In this document: positions 8,400 through 18,705 of the stretch, piece after piece
How positions within the stretch are numbered: position 1 is the first letter of the stretch
Layout: each line of letters opens with the position of its first letter
From: Streptococcus suis
GTDB lineage: Bacteria > Bacillota > Bacilli > Lactobacillales > Streptococcaceae
Reading direction: 5' to 3'
Length of the DNA stretch: 64,000 bases
Assembly (NCBI GenBank): GCA_022354845.1
Contig: CP031970.1
Location: 620,001 to 684,000, forward strand
Position numbers and translations under genes: made by a program
Notes under the pieces: model-generated
The model's database searches: none
Told to the model about the DNA's origin: nothing
The model's input: only the letters and a program-made list of their open reading frames with translations

Positions 8400-8405
8400 G
8401 ACAGC

Positions 8406-8431
8406 AAAAAAATCCCAACCAACTGGCTGGG
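8406..8431 (-). terminator. Terminator of the amino acid ABC operon
   Basis: Read on the minus strand, CCCAGCC pairs with GGTTGGG and a run of seven T follows. It ends the four-gene operon that converges on thrS. Confidence 0.85.
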
Positions 8432-8438
8432 AGAAATC

Positions 8439-9098
8439 TTACTCTATGCTGCTCGCCCAAGACTTAGCCACATAACGTGACAGACTTGAAATGGCAAAAT
8501 TGATAACAAAGTAGATGAGAGCAACCATGAGGTAAAGGGCAAAAACTTGTTCTGCCTCAAAGTAGCGTCCCATGAGGATTTGACTAGAACCAAAGAGTTC
8601 TTGCAGGGCGATAACGGAATAGAGAAAACTAGTGTCCTTGATGACCGTTACAATCTGCGAGATGATGGCTGGCAGCATTTTGCGAATAGCCTGAGGCATA
8701 ATGATATAGACCATGATTTGTACAGGGGTAAAACCCTGTGACAAACCAGCTTCGGTCTGGCCCGGTCCGATGGCGTTTAGACCACCGCGGATAATCTCGG
8801 CCATGGCTGCCGTGGTAAAAATAGTAAAAGAAGTAATACCAGCAGGCGTTGACTTCATTTGGAAGACTAGGAAAACTGTGAAAATCCACAGCAAGTTTGG
8901 GACATTACGCACAAATTCAATATAGATGGTTGCAATCCACTTGAAAATTGGATTTTTCCCATTACGCATGATGGCTAAAACCATTCCGAAAAGAATGGAT
9001 AGGATTACCGAAATACTTGAAATATAGACTGTTAACTTCAAACCACTCCACAAGAGTTGGAAGGTTGAAGGTTTGAGTAATTCTAAAACATAATTCAT
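8439..9098 (-). CDS. Polar amino acid ABC transporter permease (GlnP-like)
   Basis: A 219-residue HAAT-type permease with about five membrane segments. The coupling loop GLSQGFTPVQIMVYIIMPQA is the EAA motif that docks on the ATPase. It is the last gene of a four-gene operon (ATPase, binding protein, permease, permease), the order of B. subtilis glnQHMP. The sister permease ends 14 nt upstream. The start follows an AAGGAGG site. The likely substrate class is glutamine, glutamate or aspartate, but the exact amino acid cannot be told from the sequence. Confidence 0.85.
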   Translation of the reverse strand: MNYVLELLKPSTFQLLWSGLKLTVYISSISVILSILFGMVLAIMRNGKNPIFKWIATIYIEFVRNVPNLLWIFTVFLVFQMKSTPAGITSFTIFTTAAMAEIIRGGLNAIGPGQTEAGLSQGFTPVQIMVYIIMPQAIRKMLPAIISQIVTVIKDTSFLYSVIALQELFGSSQILMGRYFEAEQVFALYLMVALIYFVINFAISSLSRYVAKSWASSIE

Positions 9099-9112
9099 CG
9101 TTCAACCTCCTT

Positions 9113-9811
9113 TTAGTGTGAAAAGGCTGACTTATTCCTTTCCTCAATGCGTCGGCCCCAGCTTGCAACAGGGAAGCACATGATGAAGTAAAGGAAAGCA
9201 GCACCAGCAAATGCTGGGATGTAGTTAGCATTCATGGCAGACCAAGATTTTGACATAAACATAATATCAGCTCCTGAGATGATGGCAACAGTGGCAGTAT
9301 TCTTAATCAAGTTCACGACTTGGTTGGTCAAAGGTGGCAGAATGGTCGGAACGGCCTGTGGCAAAATGATAATCCACATGGTTTCAGCTTGAGTAAATCC
9401 TTGTGAAAGTGCAGCTTCTGTTTGACCAGTTGGCACAGCTTCAATCCCTGCACGAATGACCTCTGCAATATAGGCACCGTGATAGAGTCCCACGCAGATA
9501 ACAGCTGTCCAGTAGATGGACGGCATGAGAACATAATTTGAAATCAGCGGAAGTCCATAATAAACAATCATGAACTGAACCAAAAGCGGCGTATTCTGAT
9601 AGTATTCAACATAGACACGTGCGATGATTTTTAAAACTTTATTTTTACTTGAAGAGAGACTACCAAAGACAATTCCTAAAAACATGGCCATGATAAAGGC
9701 TCCGACAGAAATGGCTAAGGTAAAGAGAAATCCTTGGAAAAAAGTTGGAAAATCCTTGAAATAACTGACCCAATTCTCCCAAGCGTAAGGACTAGTTGTT
9801 AAAACTGTCAT
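9113..9811 (-). CDS. Polar amino acid ABC transporter permease (GlnM-like)
   Basis: A 232-residue inner-membrane permease of the same family as its neighbour, with the coupling loop LSQGFTQAETMWIIILPQA and about five membrane segments. The N-terminus (MTVLTTSPYAWENWVSYFKDFPTFFQ) lies outside the first helix. The two permeases probably form a heterodimer driven by the GlnQ-like ATPase of the operon. The start is preceded by an AAAGG ribosome site and lies 14 nt after the stop of the binding-protein gene. Confidence 0.85.
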   Translation of the reverse strand: MTVLTTSPYAWENWVSYFKDFPTFFQGFLFTLAISVGAFIMAMFLGIVFGSLSSSKNKVLKIIARVYVEYYQNTPLLVQFMIVYYGLPLISNYVLMPSIYWTAVICVGLYHGAYIAEVIRAGIEAVPTGQTEAALSQGFTQAETMWIIILPQAVPTILPPLTNQVVNLIKNTATVAIISGADIMFMSKSWSAMNANYIPAFAGAAFLYFIMCFPVASWGRRIEERNKSAFSH

Positions 9812-9825
9812 ATTGTTTCACCTTT

Positions 9826-10665
9826 CTATTCGTCAGTTTCTGTCACTGGTTCTAGACCATTGGCATCATAGATGGCCTGAAGACTACCATCGGAAGTCCA
9901 TTTTTCAACAAGGCTGTTTAAGTAGTTGTTAAGGTCTTTGTTAGATAATTTAGTAACAATTCCATAATCAGAAGCTGAGAAGCTAAAGTCCATTAGTTCT
10001 GATTTTGAGCCAATGTAACCGGATAGAATGGATTGGTCAACAGAGAAGGCATCAGTTCTATGTGCTCTAAGGGATACGGAGAGTTCCGGATAGGAACCGA
10101 GTTCAGCAAAGTTTACTGCAATGCCATACTTATCTGCCAATTCAGAGATGAGGGTACGTGTAATGGAACCCTGAGCTACTCCGATTGTCTTTCCGTTTAG
10201 GTCGGTAAAGGTCTTAATTCCACTATCCTTATTGACCAAGAAGCCAACGGCATCTGTGTAGTAAGGAGTTGTGAAATTGTAGAGTAACGTGCGTTCTTCT
10301 GTGATGGTGAAGGTTGCGATGACCAAATCTACTTGACCATTATCGAGAAGTGGTCCACGTGTTTGGGCAGTAACCGGAGTGAATTCAATATCTACACCTA
10401 ATTCGTCTGCGATTTTGCGAGCAATGTCAATCTCCAATCCTTCAAATTCACCAGAATCTGGGTTCTTGTAGCCAAAGTTTGGAACATCCTGTTTGACACC
10501 AACTCGGAGAACACCTCTCTCGATTATTGCCTGAACTTGGTCACTGTTCGATAATTCTGTAGGGGTATCTGTTTGCGCAATGGGCTGTTTAACTACGAAT
10601 AGGAGTATGGCTACTAGGACTAGTAGTGGAAATGTCAGAAAGAGAGTACGATTCTTCTTTTTCAT
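9826..10665 (-). CDS. Amino acid ABC transporter substrate-binding protein, no lipobox
   Basis: A 279-residue family 3 solute-binding protein. After one N-terminal hydrophobic segment (about residues 8-24), the core has the typical RGVLRVGVKQDVPNFG start, FEGLEIDIARKIADEL, and the ATFTITEERTLLYNFTTPYY region. It would capture a polar amino acid outside the membrane for the two permeases. Unlike most Gram-positive binding proteins it has no cysteine in or after the signal segment, so it cannot be a lipoprotein; it must stay tethered by an uncleaved helix or be released by signal peptidase I (possible site after PIAQ). It lies 10 nt downstream of the ATPase gene. Confidence 0.87.
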   Translation of the reverse strand: MKKKNRTLFLTFPLLVLVAILLFVVKQPIAQTDTPTELSNSDQVQAIIERGVLRVGVKQDVPNFGYKNPDSGEFEGLEIDIARKIADELGVDIEFTPVTAQTRGPLLDNGQVDLVIATFTITEERTLLYNFTTPYYTDAVGFLVNKDSGIKTFTDLNGKTIGVAQGSITRTLISELADKYGIAVNFAELGSYPELSVSLRAHRTDAFSVDQSILSGYIGSKSELMDFSFSASDYGIVTKLSNKDLNNYLNSLVEKWTSDGSLQAIYDANGLEPVTETDE

Positions 10666-10674
10666 AGGTACCTC

Positions 10675-11436
10675 CTATAACTTTACGTTATCAGATTCGT
10701 GGTTGATGATCTTACTGAGGAATTGCTTAGCTCTTGGTTCGGTTGGGTTTTCAAAGAATCCATTGACATCGGTCGTGTCTACCAAAACCTCTCCCTCAGC
10801 CATAAAGATAATACGGTCAGCAACCTCACGTGCAAAGCTCATTTCATGCGTTACAACAATCATGTTCATCCCATCTCGCGCTAATTTTTGCATTACCGCT
10901 AAAACATCACCGATGGTTTCTGGATCGAGGGCAGAAGTTGGTTCATCAAACAACAAAAGTTCAGGTTGCATAGCCAATCCACGTGCAATTGCGACACGTT
11001 GTTTTTGTCCGCCAGATAGCATAGCAGGATAGGAATCTTTTCTATCCCAAAGGTTAACAAACTCGAGGTATTTTTGAGCAGTTTTTTCAGCAGTTGCCTT
11101 ATCAATACCTAAGACCTTTGTCGGAGCTAGGGTAACATTTTCTAAAACTGTCTTGTGTGGATAGAGATTAAAATGCTGGAAGACCATACCAACTTCTTTA
11201 CGTAAGGCAACTAATTCTTTGATGGACGTAGAAGAAATATCATGACCATTGACGACCAATTGACCTTCATCGATTGCTTCTAAACCAATGATAGTTCGGA
11301 TGAGTGTCGATTTTCCTGAACCAGATGGTCCGAGCAATACGACAACCTGTCCAGGTTCAAATTCCAAGTTTATATTGCGTAAGGCGTGGTAGTCGCCGTA
11401 GTATTTATTTACATTTTTAAAATCTACTAATGCCAT
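10675..11436 (-). CDS. Polar amino acid ABC transporter ATPase (GlnQ-like)
   Basis: A 253-residue ATPase of the polar amino acid class. Walker A is GPSGSGKST, the Q-loop is FQHFNLYPHKT, the signature LSGGQKQR, Walker B LLLFDEPTSALDPE and the switch His is in VVTHEMSFAREV. The start at 11,436 (MALVDFKNVNKYYG) follows a GAAGGAGAC site; 21 extra codons upstream are open but have no ribosome site. It is the first gene of the four-gene operon; a strong promoter lies about 35 nt upstream on the minus strand. Confidence 0.92.
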   Translation of the reverse strand: MALVDFKNVNKYYGDYHALRNINLEFEPGQVVVLLGPSGSGKSTLIRTIIGLEAIDEGQLVVNGHDISSTSIKELVALRKEVGMVFQHFNLYPHKTVLENVTLAPTKVLGIDKATAEKTAQKYLEFVNLWDRKDSYPAMLSGGQKQRVAIARGLAMQPELLLFDEPTSALDPETIGDVLAVMQKLARDGMNMIVVTHEMSFAREVADRIIFMAEGEVLVDTTDVNGFFENPTEPRAKQFLSKIINHESDNVKL

Positions 11437-11470
11437 AAGTGTCTCCTTCAAGAAAAAATAGGGTATTAGC

Positions 11471-11499
11471 ATCATATCATTGCAATTATTAAATGTCAA
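11471..11499 (-). promoter_or_regulatory. Promoter of the amino acid ABC operon
   Basis: On the minus strand, TTGACA (11,499-11,494), exactly 17 nt, then TATGAT (11,476-11,471). The -35 is a perfect consensus. Confidence 0.85.
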
Positions 11500-11592
11500 G
11501 TAAATTCAGACAATTTAATAATTAGCATATCATAAAATGCAACATAAGATTATGTACACATCTTGTAAAATGAAATTTTTAAATAAGTTTGA

Positions 11593-11598
11593 TATAAT
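11593..11598 (+). promoter_or_regulatory. -10 element of the walRKJ operon
   Basis: TATAAT 29 nt before the walR start; the best -35 at 17-nt spacing is a weak ATGAAA (11,570-11,575). Confidence 0.55.
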
Positions 11599-11626
11599 AG
11601 ATAAAAGATAATAAAGGTAATAAAAA

Positions 11627-12331
11627 ATGAAGAAAATTTTAATTGTTGATGATGAGAAACCAATCTCGGATATTATTAAGTTCAATATGACACGTGAAGG
11701 ATATGAGGTAGTTACTGCGTTTGATGGACGTGAGGCGCTTGATATTTTTGAAGCAGAGTTTCCAGACATTGTTATTTTAGATTTAATGCTTCCAGAAATA
11801 GATGGATTAGAAGTAGCACGGACGATTCGAAAAACAAGTAATGTTCCTATTTTAATGTTGTCAGCTAAAGATAGTGAGTTTGATAAAGTTATTGGGCTTG
11901 AAATTGGTGCGGATGACTATGTGACAAAGCCATTCTCAAACCGTGAATTACAGGCGCGTGTAAAAGCTCTTCTTCGTCGAAGTGAATTGGCTGAGACGCA
12001 AGGAGCAGTTGAATCATCTGGTACTCCAGAATTGGTAATCGGTGATTTGGTAATTGTTCCAGATGCTTTTGTAGCTAAGAAACATGGAAAAGAACTTGAA
12101 CTAACACACCGTGAATTTGAATTATTGTATCATTTGGCCAAGCACATTGGGCAAGTCATGACGCGAGAGCATCTACTTGAGACTGTTTGGGGATATGATT
12201 ATTTTGGAGATGTACGTACTGTGGACGTGACGGTTCGACGCTTGCGCGAAAAAATTGAAGACACTCCAAGTCGTCCGGAATACATCTTGACACGCAGGGG
12301 AGTAGGTTATTTTATAAAAGCTTATGATTAA
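11627..12331 (+). CDS. walR: WalR (VicR) response regulator
   Basis: An OmpR/PhoB-type regulator of 234 residues. The receiver domain has the acidic pair DDE (8-10), phospho-acceptor Asp52 ([12 protein letters not shown]), Thr/Ser switch LMLSAKD and Lys in [10 protein letters not shown]; the C-terminal winged helix starts near residue 130 ([13 protein letters not shown] ... [15 protein letters not shown]). WalR controls peptidoglycan hydrolase genes such as pcsB and is essential in streptococci. It overlaps walK by 8 nt and heads the walR-walK-walJ operon. The ribosome site is a modest AAAGGTAAT. Confidence 0.96.
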   Translation: MKKILIVDDEKPISDIIKFNMTREGYEVVTAFDGREALDIFEAEFPDIVILDLMLPEIDGLEVARTIRKTSNVPILMLSAKDSEFDKVIGLEIGADDYVTKPFSNRELQARVKALLRRSELAETQGAVESSGTPELVIGDLVIVPDAFVAKKHGKELELTHREFELLYHLAKHIGQVMTREHLLETVWGYDYFGDVRTVDVTVRRLREKIEDTPSRPEYILTRRGVGYFIKAYD

Positions 12332-13673
12332 TCAATTACGCTATCTAATTACAACAGCTGAATTTTGGTTTGTTGTTATTTTGGTCGGCTTTCTAATGGC
12401 GTTGACAGTATTGTTGATAGAAAACTATCGTGACAATAAGCAGATTCAATTACTCAATAAAAAAGTTGGCGACTTGATAGATGGTAATTACTCTGATGTA
12501 TTGGATTTGCGAGGAAGTCCAGAGATTACTGAAATGGCAAATTTACTGAATGATTTGTCAGAAGTAATCCGTTTAACGCACGATCACCTAGAACAAGAAA
12601 AAATCCGGCTCAGTTCCATTCTTTCCTACATGAGTGATGGAGTCATTGCTACAGATCGTATTGGCCGAATTATCATGGTCAATGATATGGCGCAGAAACA
12701 ACTGGGGTTAAAAGATCATAAACAGGAGCAATATTTTTTACTTGATGTTCTAGAACTTCAAGACAAATATAGTCTGCGTGAGTTGTTATCTCAAACACCT
12801 GAAATCGTCTTAGAAAAAGTTAATGAGAATCAAGAATTACTGACCTTACGAGCTAATTTTGCAACGATTAGGAGTGAAAGTGGGCTCATATCAGGGTTGG
12901 TTGTTGTCCTACATGATATGACGGAGCAGGCCAAGGAGGAACGTGAGCGCAGACTGTTTGTTTCTAATGTCAGTCACGAATTGCGTACACCGTTGACCTC
13001 GGTTAAATCATATTTGGAAGCCTTGGATGAGGGAGCTCTGACTGAATCGGTTGCCCCAAGTTTTGTCAAGGTATCCTTAGATGAAACCAACCGGATGATG
13101 CGGATGATTACAGATCTTTTAAGTTTATCTCGCATTGATAATCAGGTTGGAGAGATAGATGTAGAGTTAATCAATTTTACAGCCTTTATCACTTTTATCT
13201 TGAATCGCTTTGATCAGATGAAGAATTCTGATGTTGGTAAGACCTACGCTATTATTCGTGATTACCAGATTAGTCCAATTTGGGTTGAAATTGATACCGA
13301 TAAGATGACGCAGGTAGTTGATAATATTTTGAATAATGCTATCAAGTATTCTCCAGATGGGGGAAACATTACCTTTAGTATGAAAACGACAGATAGTCAG
13401 CTTATTCTTTCTATTTCAGATGAAGGTTTGGGTATTCCTAAAGCTGATTTACCTAAAATATTTGACCGTTTCTATCGAGTTGATAAAGCGCGTTCGAGAG
13501 CCCAAGGAGGCACAGGTTTAGGTTTGGCGATTGCAAAAGAGATTGTAAAGCAACACAAAGGTTTCATTTGGGCTAAAAGTGAGTATGGACATGGTTCGAC
13601 ATTTACGATTGTCTTACCATATAGTAAGGATATTGCACTGGATGAGTGGGAAGAGGTTGTTGAGGAAGAATAG
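12324..13673 (+). CDS. walK: WalK (VicK) sensor histidine kinase
   Basis: A 449-residue kinase with a single N-terminal membrane helix (about 12-30) and almost no extracellular loop, the streptococcal form; bacilli have two helices and a large sensor loop. A HAMP-like linker (about 35-85), a PAS domain (about 95-190) with its own possible ligand, the HisKA domain with the phospho-acceptor in [13 protein letters not shown] (His218) and the HATPase ([44 protein letters not shown]) follow. It phosphorylates and dephosphorylates WalR. Its start codon lies inside the end of walR. Confidence 0.96.
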   Translation: MINQLRYLITTAEFWFVVILVGFLMALTVLLIENYRDNKQIQLLNKKVGDLIDGNYSDVLDLRGSPEITEMANLLNDLSEVIRLTHDHLEQEKIRLSSILSYMSDGVIATDRIGRIIMVNDMAQKQLGLKDHKQEQYFLLDVLELQDKYSLRELLSQTPEIVLEKVNENQELLTLRANFATIRSESGLISGLVVVLHDMTEQAKEERERRLFVSNVSHELRTPLTSVKSYLEALDEGALTESVAPSFVKVSLDETNRMMRMITDLLSLSRIDNQVGEIDVELINFTAFITFILNRFDQMKNSDVGKTYAIIRDYQISPIWVEIDTDKMTQVVDNILNNAIKYSPDGGNITFSMKTTDSQLILSISDEGLGIPKADLPKIFDRFYRVDKARSRAQGGTGLGLAIAKEIVKQHKGFIWAKSEYGHGSTFTIVLPYSKDIALDEWEEVVEEE

Positions 13674-13679
13674 GAGAGT

Positions 13680-14483
13680 ATGATCGGAACAGGTTTTAAT
13701 TATAGTATTTTAGCATCCGGGTCTAGTGGAAATTGTTTTTATTTGGAAACGGATAAAAAGAAAATTTTAGTGGATGCAGGTTTATCGGGAAAAAAAATCA
13801 CTAGTCTTTTGGCAGAAATTGACCGAAAACCAGATGATATTGATGCCATTTTAGTCACCCATGAACATAGCGATCATATCCATGGTATAGGAGTGTTAGC
13901 TCGTAAATATGGTATGGATATTTATGCCAATGAATTGACCTGGCAGGCAATGGAAAGCAAGCTGGGCAAAATTGATGTCGCCCAAAAACACATTTTTGAA
14001 TTGGGCTCAATGAAAACTTTTGGAGACCTGGATATTGAGTCATTTGGTGTCAGCCACGATGCTGCTTGTCCGCAGTTCTACCGCTTTATGAAAGATGATA
14101 AATCCTTTGTTATGTTGACGGATACTGGTTATGTTAGTGACCGAATGGTGGGTATTGTGGAAAATGCAGATGCCTATTTGATTGAATCCAATCATGATGT
14201 TGAAATCCTTCGTTCGGGTTCATATTCTTGGAATTTGAAGCAACGGATTTTGTCGGATAAAGGGCATCTTTGTAACGAAGATGGTGCAGATGCCATGATT
14301 CGTTCGCTCGGAAATCGGACCAATAAGATTTACCTAGGGCATCTATCAAAGGAAAATAATATTAAGGAACTGGCACATATGACTATGGTTAACCAATTGG
14401 CACAAGCTGATTTAGGTGTTGGTACAGATTTTCAAATTTATGATACTTCGCCAGATACAGCGACTGTATTGACCAAGATTTGA
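13680..14483 (+). CDS. walJ: WalJ (VicX) metallo-beta-lactamase-fold protein
   Basis: A 267-residue cytoplasmic MBL-fold hydrolase of the YycJ/VicX group. The metal site THEHSDHIHG is at about residues 60-69 and the second Asp is in MLTDTGYVS; HLSKENN carries the late His. It is the third gene of the wal operon, 6 nt after walK, and its family is implicated in cell-division and DNA-repair coordination, but the substrate is not settled. A terminator follows. Confidence 0.92.
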   Translation: MIGTGFNYSILASGSSGNCFYLETDKKKILVDAGLSGKKITSLLAEIDRKPDDIDAILVTHEHSDHIHGIGVLARKYGMDIYANELTWQAMESKLGKIDVAQKHIFELGSMKTFGDLDIESFGVSHDAACPQFYRFMKDDKSFVMLTDTGYVSDRMVGIVENADAYLIESNHDVEILRSGSYSWNLKQRILSDKGHLCNEDGADAMIRSLGNRTNKIYLGHLSKENNIKELAHMTMVNQLAQADLGVGTDFQIYDTSPDTATVLTKI

Positions 14484-14504
14484 TAGATAGAAAGATCCGT
14501 AAAA

Positions 14505-14529
14505 GGTCGTGTTCGCACGGCTTTTTTTG
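14505..14529 (+). terminator. walRKJ operon terminator
   Basis: GTCGTG pairs with CACGGC around a stable TTCG tetraloop, followed by TTTTTTTG. Confidence 0.87.
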
Positions 14530-14760
14530 TTTTTTTGCGATGAAGTGAAAAGAGGAGAAATGATATAATAATTCGCGTTATTATTTCAAATTTATTCACT
14601 GTTACTATTAGAATTGAAAAGACTTATTATTGGAGATGATTTTATTGTGGAGGAAGATTATTGTATGGAGAAAATATTTCTTGAAAGGGAGGCTAAGGCT
14701 AAAAATTATGATTTTCCTGTGGTATAATAAGAAGAATATTTCTAGAATGAGGTTTGTCTT
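14530..14760 (+). promoter_or_regulatory. pbp2B upstream region with two -10 elements
   Basis: A TATAAT lies at 14,564-14,569 and an extended -10, TG-G-TATAAT, at 14,720-14,728, about 30 nt before the pbp2B start. Between them are only A/T-rich sequence and short frames (20-40 codons) without convincing start sites. I see no other gene here. Confidence 0.6.
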
Positions 14761-16833
14761 TTGAAAAAAAAGAATCATCAATCAACTGGTAATGCAAGAA
14801 ATATGATTCAAATTCGATTAAATATTTTATTTGGAGTCGTCATTTTATTATTTACAGTGCTGATTGTTCGGTTGGCAGATATGCAGATTGTGAATCATGA
14901 TTTTTATAGTAATAAATTAGCAACTGCTAGTCAGAAAGTAGTCACTAAAAGTTCTGTTCGAGGACTGATTTACGATGCCAAAGGAAAGCCTTTGGTTGAA
15001 AATCAGATACAACAAGTAGTGTCTTTTACGCGCTCCAATAAAATGACTGCTGAGGAAATGAAGCAGGTTGCTAAAAATTTACTTCAATGGGTCACAGTTT
15101 CGGATGTCAGTGTTTCAGATCGGGATAAAGCTGACTACTATCTGGCAGATCAAGCAGTCTACCAGGAAGTGCTAAATAAACTTCCTAAAGAGCAGCGATT
15201 CGATGCAGATGGCAATTATTTAAGTGAATCAGAAATCTATACAAATGCTGTTGCTAGTTTAACGCCTGAACAGTTAAACTACTCTGATGAAGAGTTGAAA
15301 GCAATTGAACTATTTACGCAGATGAATGCCGCTTCCTATTTTGAAACAGTTAATCTTGTCACAGACAGCCTTACGGCTGAACAAGTGGCTTTGATTGTAG
15401 CAAATTCTGACCAACTTGAAGGAATCTCAACTACAAATAACTGGCAACGGAGTATTCTAGATACTTCACTTAGCTCAATTATTGGTACTGTAACAAGTGA
15501 ACAGGCTGGTTTGCCTGCTGAAGATGCGGAATACTATCTCTCCAAGGGCTACTCATCAAATGACCGTGTGGGAACTGCCTACCTCGAGAAACAATATGAA
15601 GAAGTATTGCAAGGTCAACGTGAGAAAAAACAAATCAACCTTGATAGAAATGGCAATGTCGAAAGTATTGAGACAATCCAAGAAGGGCAGCAAGGAAATA
15701 ATATTAAACTGACTATTGATTTAGCCTTTCAAGATGGGGTCAATGCTATTTTGAAAAAATACTTTGAAAGTGAGCTGGCTACTGGTAGTGCACTTTACTC
15801 GGAAGGAGTTTATGCAGTCGCATTGGAACCTTCAACAGGTGCGGTGCTTGCCATGTCTGGATACAGTCATGAAAAAGGAGCAGGTAGTATAACAGAAGAT
15901 GCCCTCGGTACTATTACAAGTGTTTTCACACCAGGTTCCATCGTCAAAGGAGCGACAATCAGCTCTGGTTGGGAAAATGGAGTTATCAGTGGCAATCAAG
16001 TGCAGTTAGACGAACCAATCTATTTTGCAGGTTCAGCACCAATTACATCTTGGTGGGCCTATGGTAGTTTTAATATTGATGCGACAGAGGCTCTAGAATA
16101 TTCTTCTAACGCCTACATGGTTAAGATTGCTTTGGGACTACTTGGTCAGACCTACTCAGCTAACATGTATTTGAATGATGGCGATACATTGACAAATGCC
16201 ATGACTAAGCTTCGTTCGACTTTTGCAGAGTATGGTTTAGGTGCGTCAACAGGTATTGACCTTCCACTCGAATCTATAGGATTTTTACCGGAAGAGTATT
16301 CGACAGCCAATTTTATTACCAATGCTTTTGGACAGTTTGATAACTATACACCGATGCAGATGGCACAGTATGCAGCGACCATTGCGAATAACGGGACACG
16401 GATTTCTCCACACCTCGTTGAGGGAATTTATGGGAATAATGCCCAAGGTGGTTTGGGAGAATTAATTGAAACCGTATCTGGTAAGGAGATGAATCAGGTT
16501 AATATTTCCGCTGAGGAAATGTCTCTTCTTCGTCAAGGTTTCTACCAAGTTGTCAATGGTAGTGGGCGCTTTAATACAGGTAGTGCTATCGGTCGTGGTG
16601 CGGCCGTGACCATCAGTGCCAAGACTGGTAGAGCCGAAACCTATACAACGACAGCTTCTGGTGATGTGGTTACTGCGGTCAATACCAACGTTGTTGCTTA
16701 TGCGCCTAGTGATAATCCTCAAATTGCGGTAGCAGTTGTCCTACCAAACTTGACCAATCAAAGTTCAACAACTACTAATACAATTACTCAAGAAATTATC
16801 AATCTATATCAATCACTTCACCCAATGAATTAA
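14761..16833 (+). CDS. pbp2B: Penicillin-binding protein 2B (class B transpeptidase)
   Basis: A 690-residue class B PBP for peripheral/septal peptidoglycan cross-linking. One membrane helix (about 20-42) is followed by a dimerisation domain and the transpeptidase domain with the three active-site motifs: Ser393-Ile-Val-Lys396, Ser448-Ser-Asn450 and Lys621-Thr-Gly623. Ala451 follows SSN and Arg624 follows KTG; pneumococcal PBP2b of susceptible strains has Thr at both places (from memory). Asn479, Glu512 and Tyr513 occupy positions I recall as K479, D512 and K513 in susceptible S. suis. The TTG start has a GAGG site 8 nt upstream. The pbp2B-recR-ddl-murF order is that of pneumococcus, with three extra genes here. 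Confidence 0.95.
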   Translation: MKKKNHQSTGNARNMIQIRLNILFGVVILLFTVLIVRLADMQIVNHDFYSNKLATASQKVVTKSSVRGLIYDAKGKPLVENQIQQVVSFTRSNKMTAEEMKQVAKNLLQWVTVSDVSVSDRDKADYYLADQAVYQEVLNKLPKEQRFDADGNYLSESEIYTNAVASLTPEQLNYSDEELKAIELFTQMNAASYFETVNLVTDSLTAEQVALIVANSDQLEGISTTNNWQRSILDTSLSSIIGTVTSEQAGLPAEDAEYYLSKGYSSNDRVGTAYLEKQYEEVLQGQREKKQINLDRNGNVESIETIQEGQQGNNIKLTIDLAFQDGVNAILKKYFESELATGSALYSEGVYAVALEPSTGAVLAMSGYSHEKGAGSITEDALGTITSVFTPGSIVKGATISSGWENGVISGNQVQLDEPIYFAGSAPITSWWAYGSFNIDATEALEYSSNAYMVKIALGLLGQTYSANMYLNDGDTLTNAMTKLRSTFAEYGLGASTGIDLPLESIGFLPEEYSTANFITNAFGQFDNYTPMQMAQYAATIANNGTRISPHLVEGIYGNNAQGGLGELIETVSGKEMNQVNISAEEMSLLRQGFYQVVNGSGRFNTGSAIGRGAAVTISAKTGRAETYTTTASGDVVTAVNTNVVAYAPSDNPQIAVAVVLPNLTNQSSTTTNTITQEIINLYQSLHPMN

Positions 16834-16841
16834 GGAGGCTT

Positions 16842-17438
16842 ATGCTTTACCCTACACCTATTGCCAAGTTAATTGATAGTTATTCTAAATTACCCGGTAT
16901 TGGTATCAAAACTGCCACTCGTCTAGCATTTTATACAATTGGTATGGAGGATGATGTCGTTAATGAATTCGCCAAAAATTTATTGGCAGCCAAGCGAGAT
17001 TTATCTTATTGCTCGATTTGTGGTAATCTGACGGACCAAGACCCTTGTGCTATTTGTCAGGACTCAACGAGAGATCAATCTACAATTTTGATTGTAGAGG
17101 ATAGTCGGGATGTTACGGCTTTGGAAAATATTCAAGAATACCACGGTCTCTATCATGTTTTGCATGGCTTGATTTCGCCAATGAATGGTATCGGACCAGA
17201 TGATATTAATTTGAAATCCCTCCTCACTCGTCTGATGGACAATGAGGTTACAGAAGTTATTGTGGCGACAAATGCAACTGCGGATGGTGAGGCGACTTCA
17301 ATGTATATTTCTCGTGTGCTTAAACCTGCTGGAATAAAAGTAACCCGATTAGCTCGAGGTCTAGCAGTTGGAAGTGATATTGAATATGCAGATGAAGTTA
17401 CTCTACTGCGAGCAATCGAAAATAGAACAGAGTTGTAG
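16842..17438 (+). CDS. recR: Recombination protein RecR
   Basis: A 198-residue recombination mediator of the RecFOR pathway, which loads RecA at gaps. An N-terminal helix-hairpin-helix ([20 protein letters not shown]) precedes a four-cysteine zinc finger ([16 protein letters not shown], about 56-71) and a Toprim domain ([14 protein letters not shown]). The start lies 8 nt after pbp2B behind an AAGGAGG site, so the two are cotranscribed. Confidence 0.96.
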   Translation: MLYPTPIAKLIDSYSKLPGIGIKTATRLAFYTIGMEDDVVNEFAKNLLAAKRDLSYCSICGNLTDQDPCAICQDSTRDQSTILIVEDSRDVTALENIQEYHGLYHVLHGLISPMNGIGPDDINLKSLLTRLMDNEVTEVIVATNATADGEATSMYISRVLKPAGIKVTRLARGLAVGSDIEYADEVTLLRAIENRTEL

Positions 17439-17503
17439 ACGAATGGCTGGTTGACTCATAATCATTCGAATTTACCTTAGGTCAATTTCGAGTGGTTAAA
17501 ATA

Positions 17504-17512
17504 TGCTATACT
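17504..17512 (+). promoter_or_regulatory. Extended -10 promoter of ddl
   Basis: TG-C-TATACT, 35 nt before the ddl start. An inverted pair CGAATG/CATTCG (around 17,440-17,468) lies upstream, near the recR end, but lacks a T-run. Confidence 0.6.
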
Positions 17513-17546
17513 AATAGAGAAAATATTGACACAGGAAGGATTGAAT

Positions 17547-18593
17547 ATGTCAAAAGAAACCTTGATTTTACTTTATGGTGGACGTTCAGCAGAACGTGAA
17601 GTATCTGTTTTATCCGCAGAAAGCGTTATGCGCGCCATCAATTATGATAATTTTTTTGTCAAAACCTATTTCATTAGTCAGACAGGGGACTTTATTAAGA
17701 CGCAAGAGTTTTCTCAAACACCGTCTGCCGATGAAAAACTCATGACAAATGCGACAATTATTGAAGAACAAAAAATCCGTCCGAGCGATATCTATGAAGA
17801 AAAGGCAGTCGTTTTCCCAGTTCTTCATGGGCCAATGGGAGAAGATGGCTCTATTCAAGGCTTCTTGGAAGTGCTTCGTATGTCTTATGTTGGCACCAAT
17901 ATTTTATCTTCTAGCGTTGCCATGGATAAGATTACAACCAAGCGCGTACTAGAATCAGCTGGTATTGCCCAAGTACCTTATGTGGCAGTTATCGAAGGTG
18001 AGAATATTGCGGAAAAGATTGCAGAGATTGAAGAAAAGTTGACTTATCCGGTCTTTGTAAAACCTGCTAATATGGGTTCCAGCGTTGGTATCTCTAAAGC
18101 TGAAGATTTAGCTGGCTTACATGCAGCTCTAGACTTAGCATTTAAGTATGATAGTCGTATCCTTGTTGAGCAAGGTGTCAACGCCCGTGAGGTTGAAGTT
18201 GGTCTTTTGGGAAATGCTGACGTGAAAACCACACTTCCTGGCGAAGTAGTCAAAGACGTTGCCTTTTATGACTATGATGCCAAGTACATTGATAACAAAA
18301 TCACAATGGATATTCCAGCCCAAATTGACGAATCAATTATGGCTATCATGCGAGAAAATGCTGCCAAGGCCTTTCGTGCAATCGGTGGTTGTGGACTTTC
18401 TCGCTGTGATTTCTTCTTGACAGAAGACGGCGACATCTTCCTCAACGAGCTCAACACCATGCCAGGCTTTACCCAGTGGTCCATGTATCCACTCCTTTGG
18501 GACAATATGGGCTTAGCTTACCCAGATTTGATTGAAGAGCTTGTTCGATTGGCCAAAGAAATGTTTGAAAAACGTGAAAGTCATTTAATATAA
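17547..18593 (+). CDS. ddl: D-alanine--D-alanine ligase
   Basis: A 348-residue ATP-grasp enzyme that makes the D-Ala-D-Ala dipeptide for MurF. The N-terminus [20 protein letters not shown] and [12 protein letters not shown] line the first D-Ala site; [14 protein letters not shown] is the ATP-grasp loop; [12 protein letters not shown] holds the metal-binding Glu/Asn pair. The ATG at 17,547 follows AGGAAGGA; an in-frame TTG 21 nt upstream has no site. It has its own promoter and a terminator, so it is separated from recR. Confidence 0.96.
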   Translation: MSKETLILLYGGRSAEREVSVLSAESVMRAINYDNFFVKTYFISQTGDFIKTQEFSQTPSADEKLMTNATIIEEQKIRPSDIYEEKAVVFPVLHGPMGEDGSIQGFLEVLRMSYVGTNILSSSVAMDKITTKRVLESAGIAQVPYVAVIEGENIAEKIAEIEEKLTYPVFVKPANMGSSVGISKAEDLAGLHAALDLAFKYDSRILVEQGVNAREVEVGLLGNADVKTTLPGEVVKDVAFYDYDAKYIDNKITMDIPAQIDESIMAIMRENAAKAFRAIGGCGLSRCDFFLTEDGDIFLNELNTMPGFTQWSMYPLLWDNMGLAYPDLIEELVRLAKEMFEKRESHLI

Positions 18594-18601
18594 AACAAGG
18601 A

Positions 18602-18631
18602 AAAGATTGGAAACTTTACCAATCTTTTTTT
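18602..18631 (+). terminator. ddl terminator
   Basis: A 9-bp stem AAAGATTGG/CCAATCTTT with an 8-nt loop and a T-run. Confidence 0.88.
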
Positions 18632-18705
18632 ATTTCATTTTCTAAACCTTTTTCTTGCAAAGGATTGCAAAATGGAATAAAATGGGACATGTTCTGGAGG
18701 TGTTT

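Noticed and set aside
10580..11032. A 150-codon plus-strand ORF
   Set aside because: It lies antisense to the binding-protein and ATPase genes, has no ribosome site, and mirrors the Ser/Ala-rich shadow of a conserved ATPase.
14600..14760. Short frames upstream of pbp2B (20-42 codons)
   Set aside because: No convincing ribosome site; the second -10 element lies within them, so they are more likely part of the promoter region.
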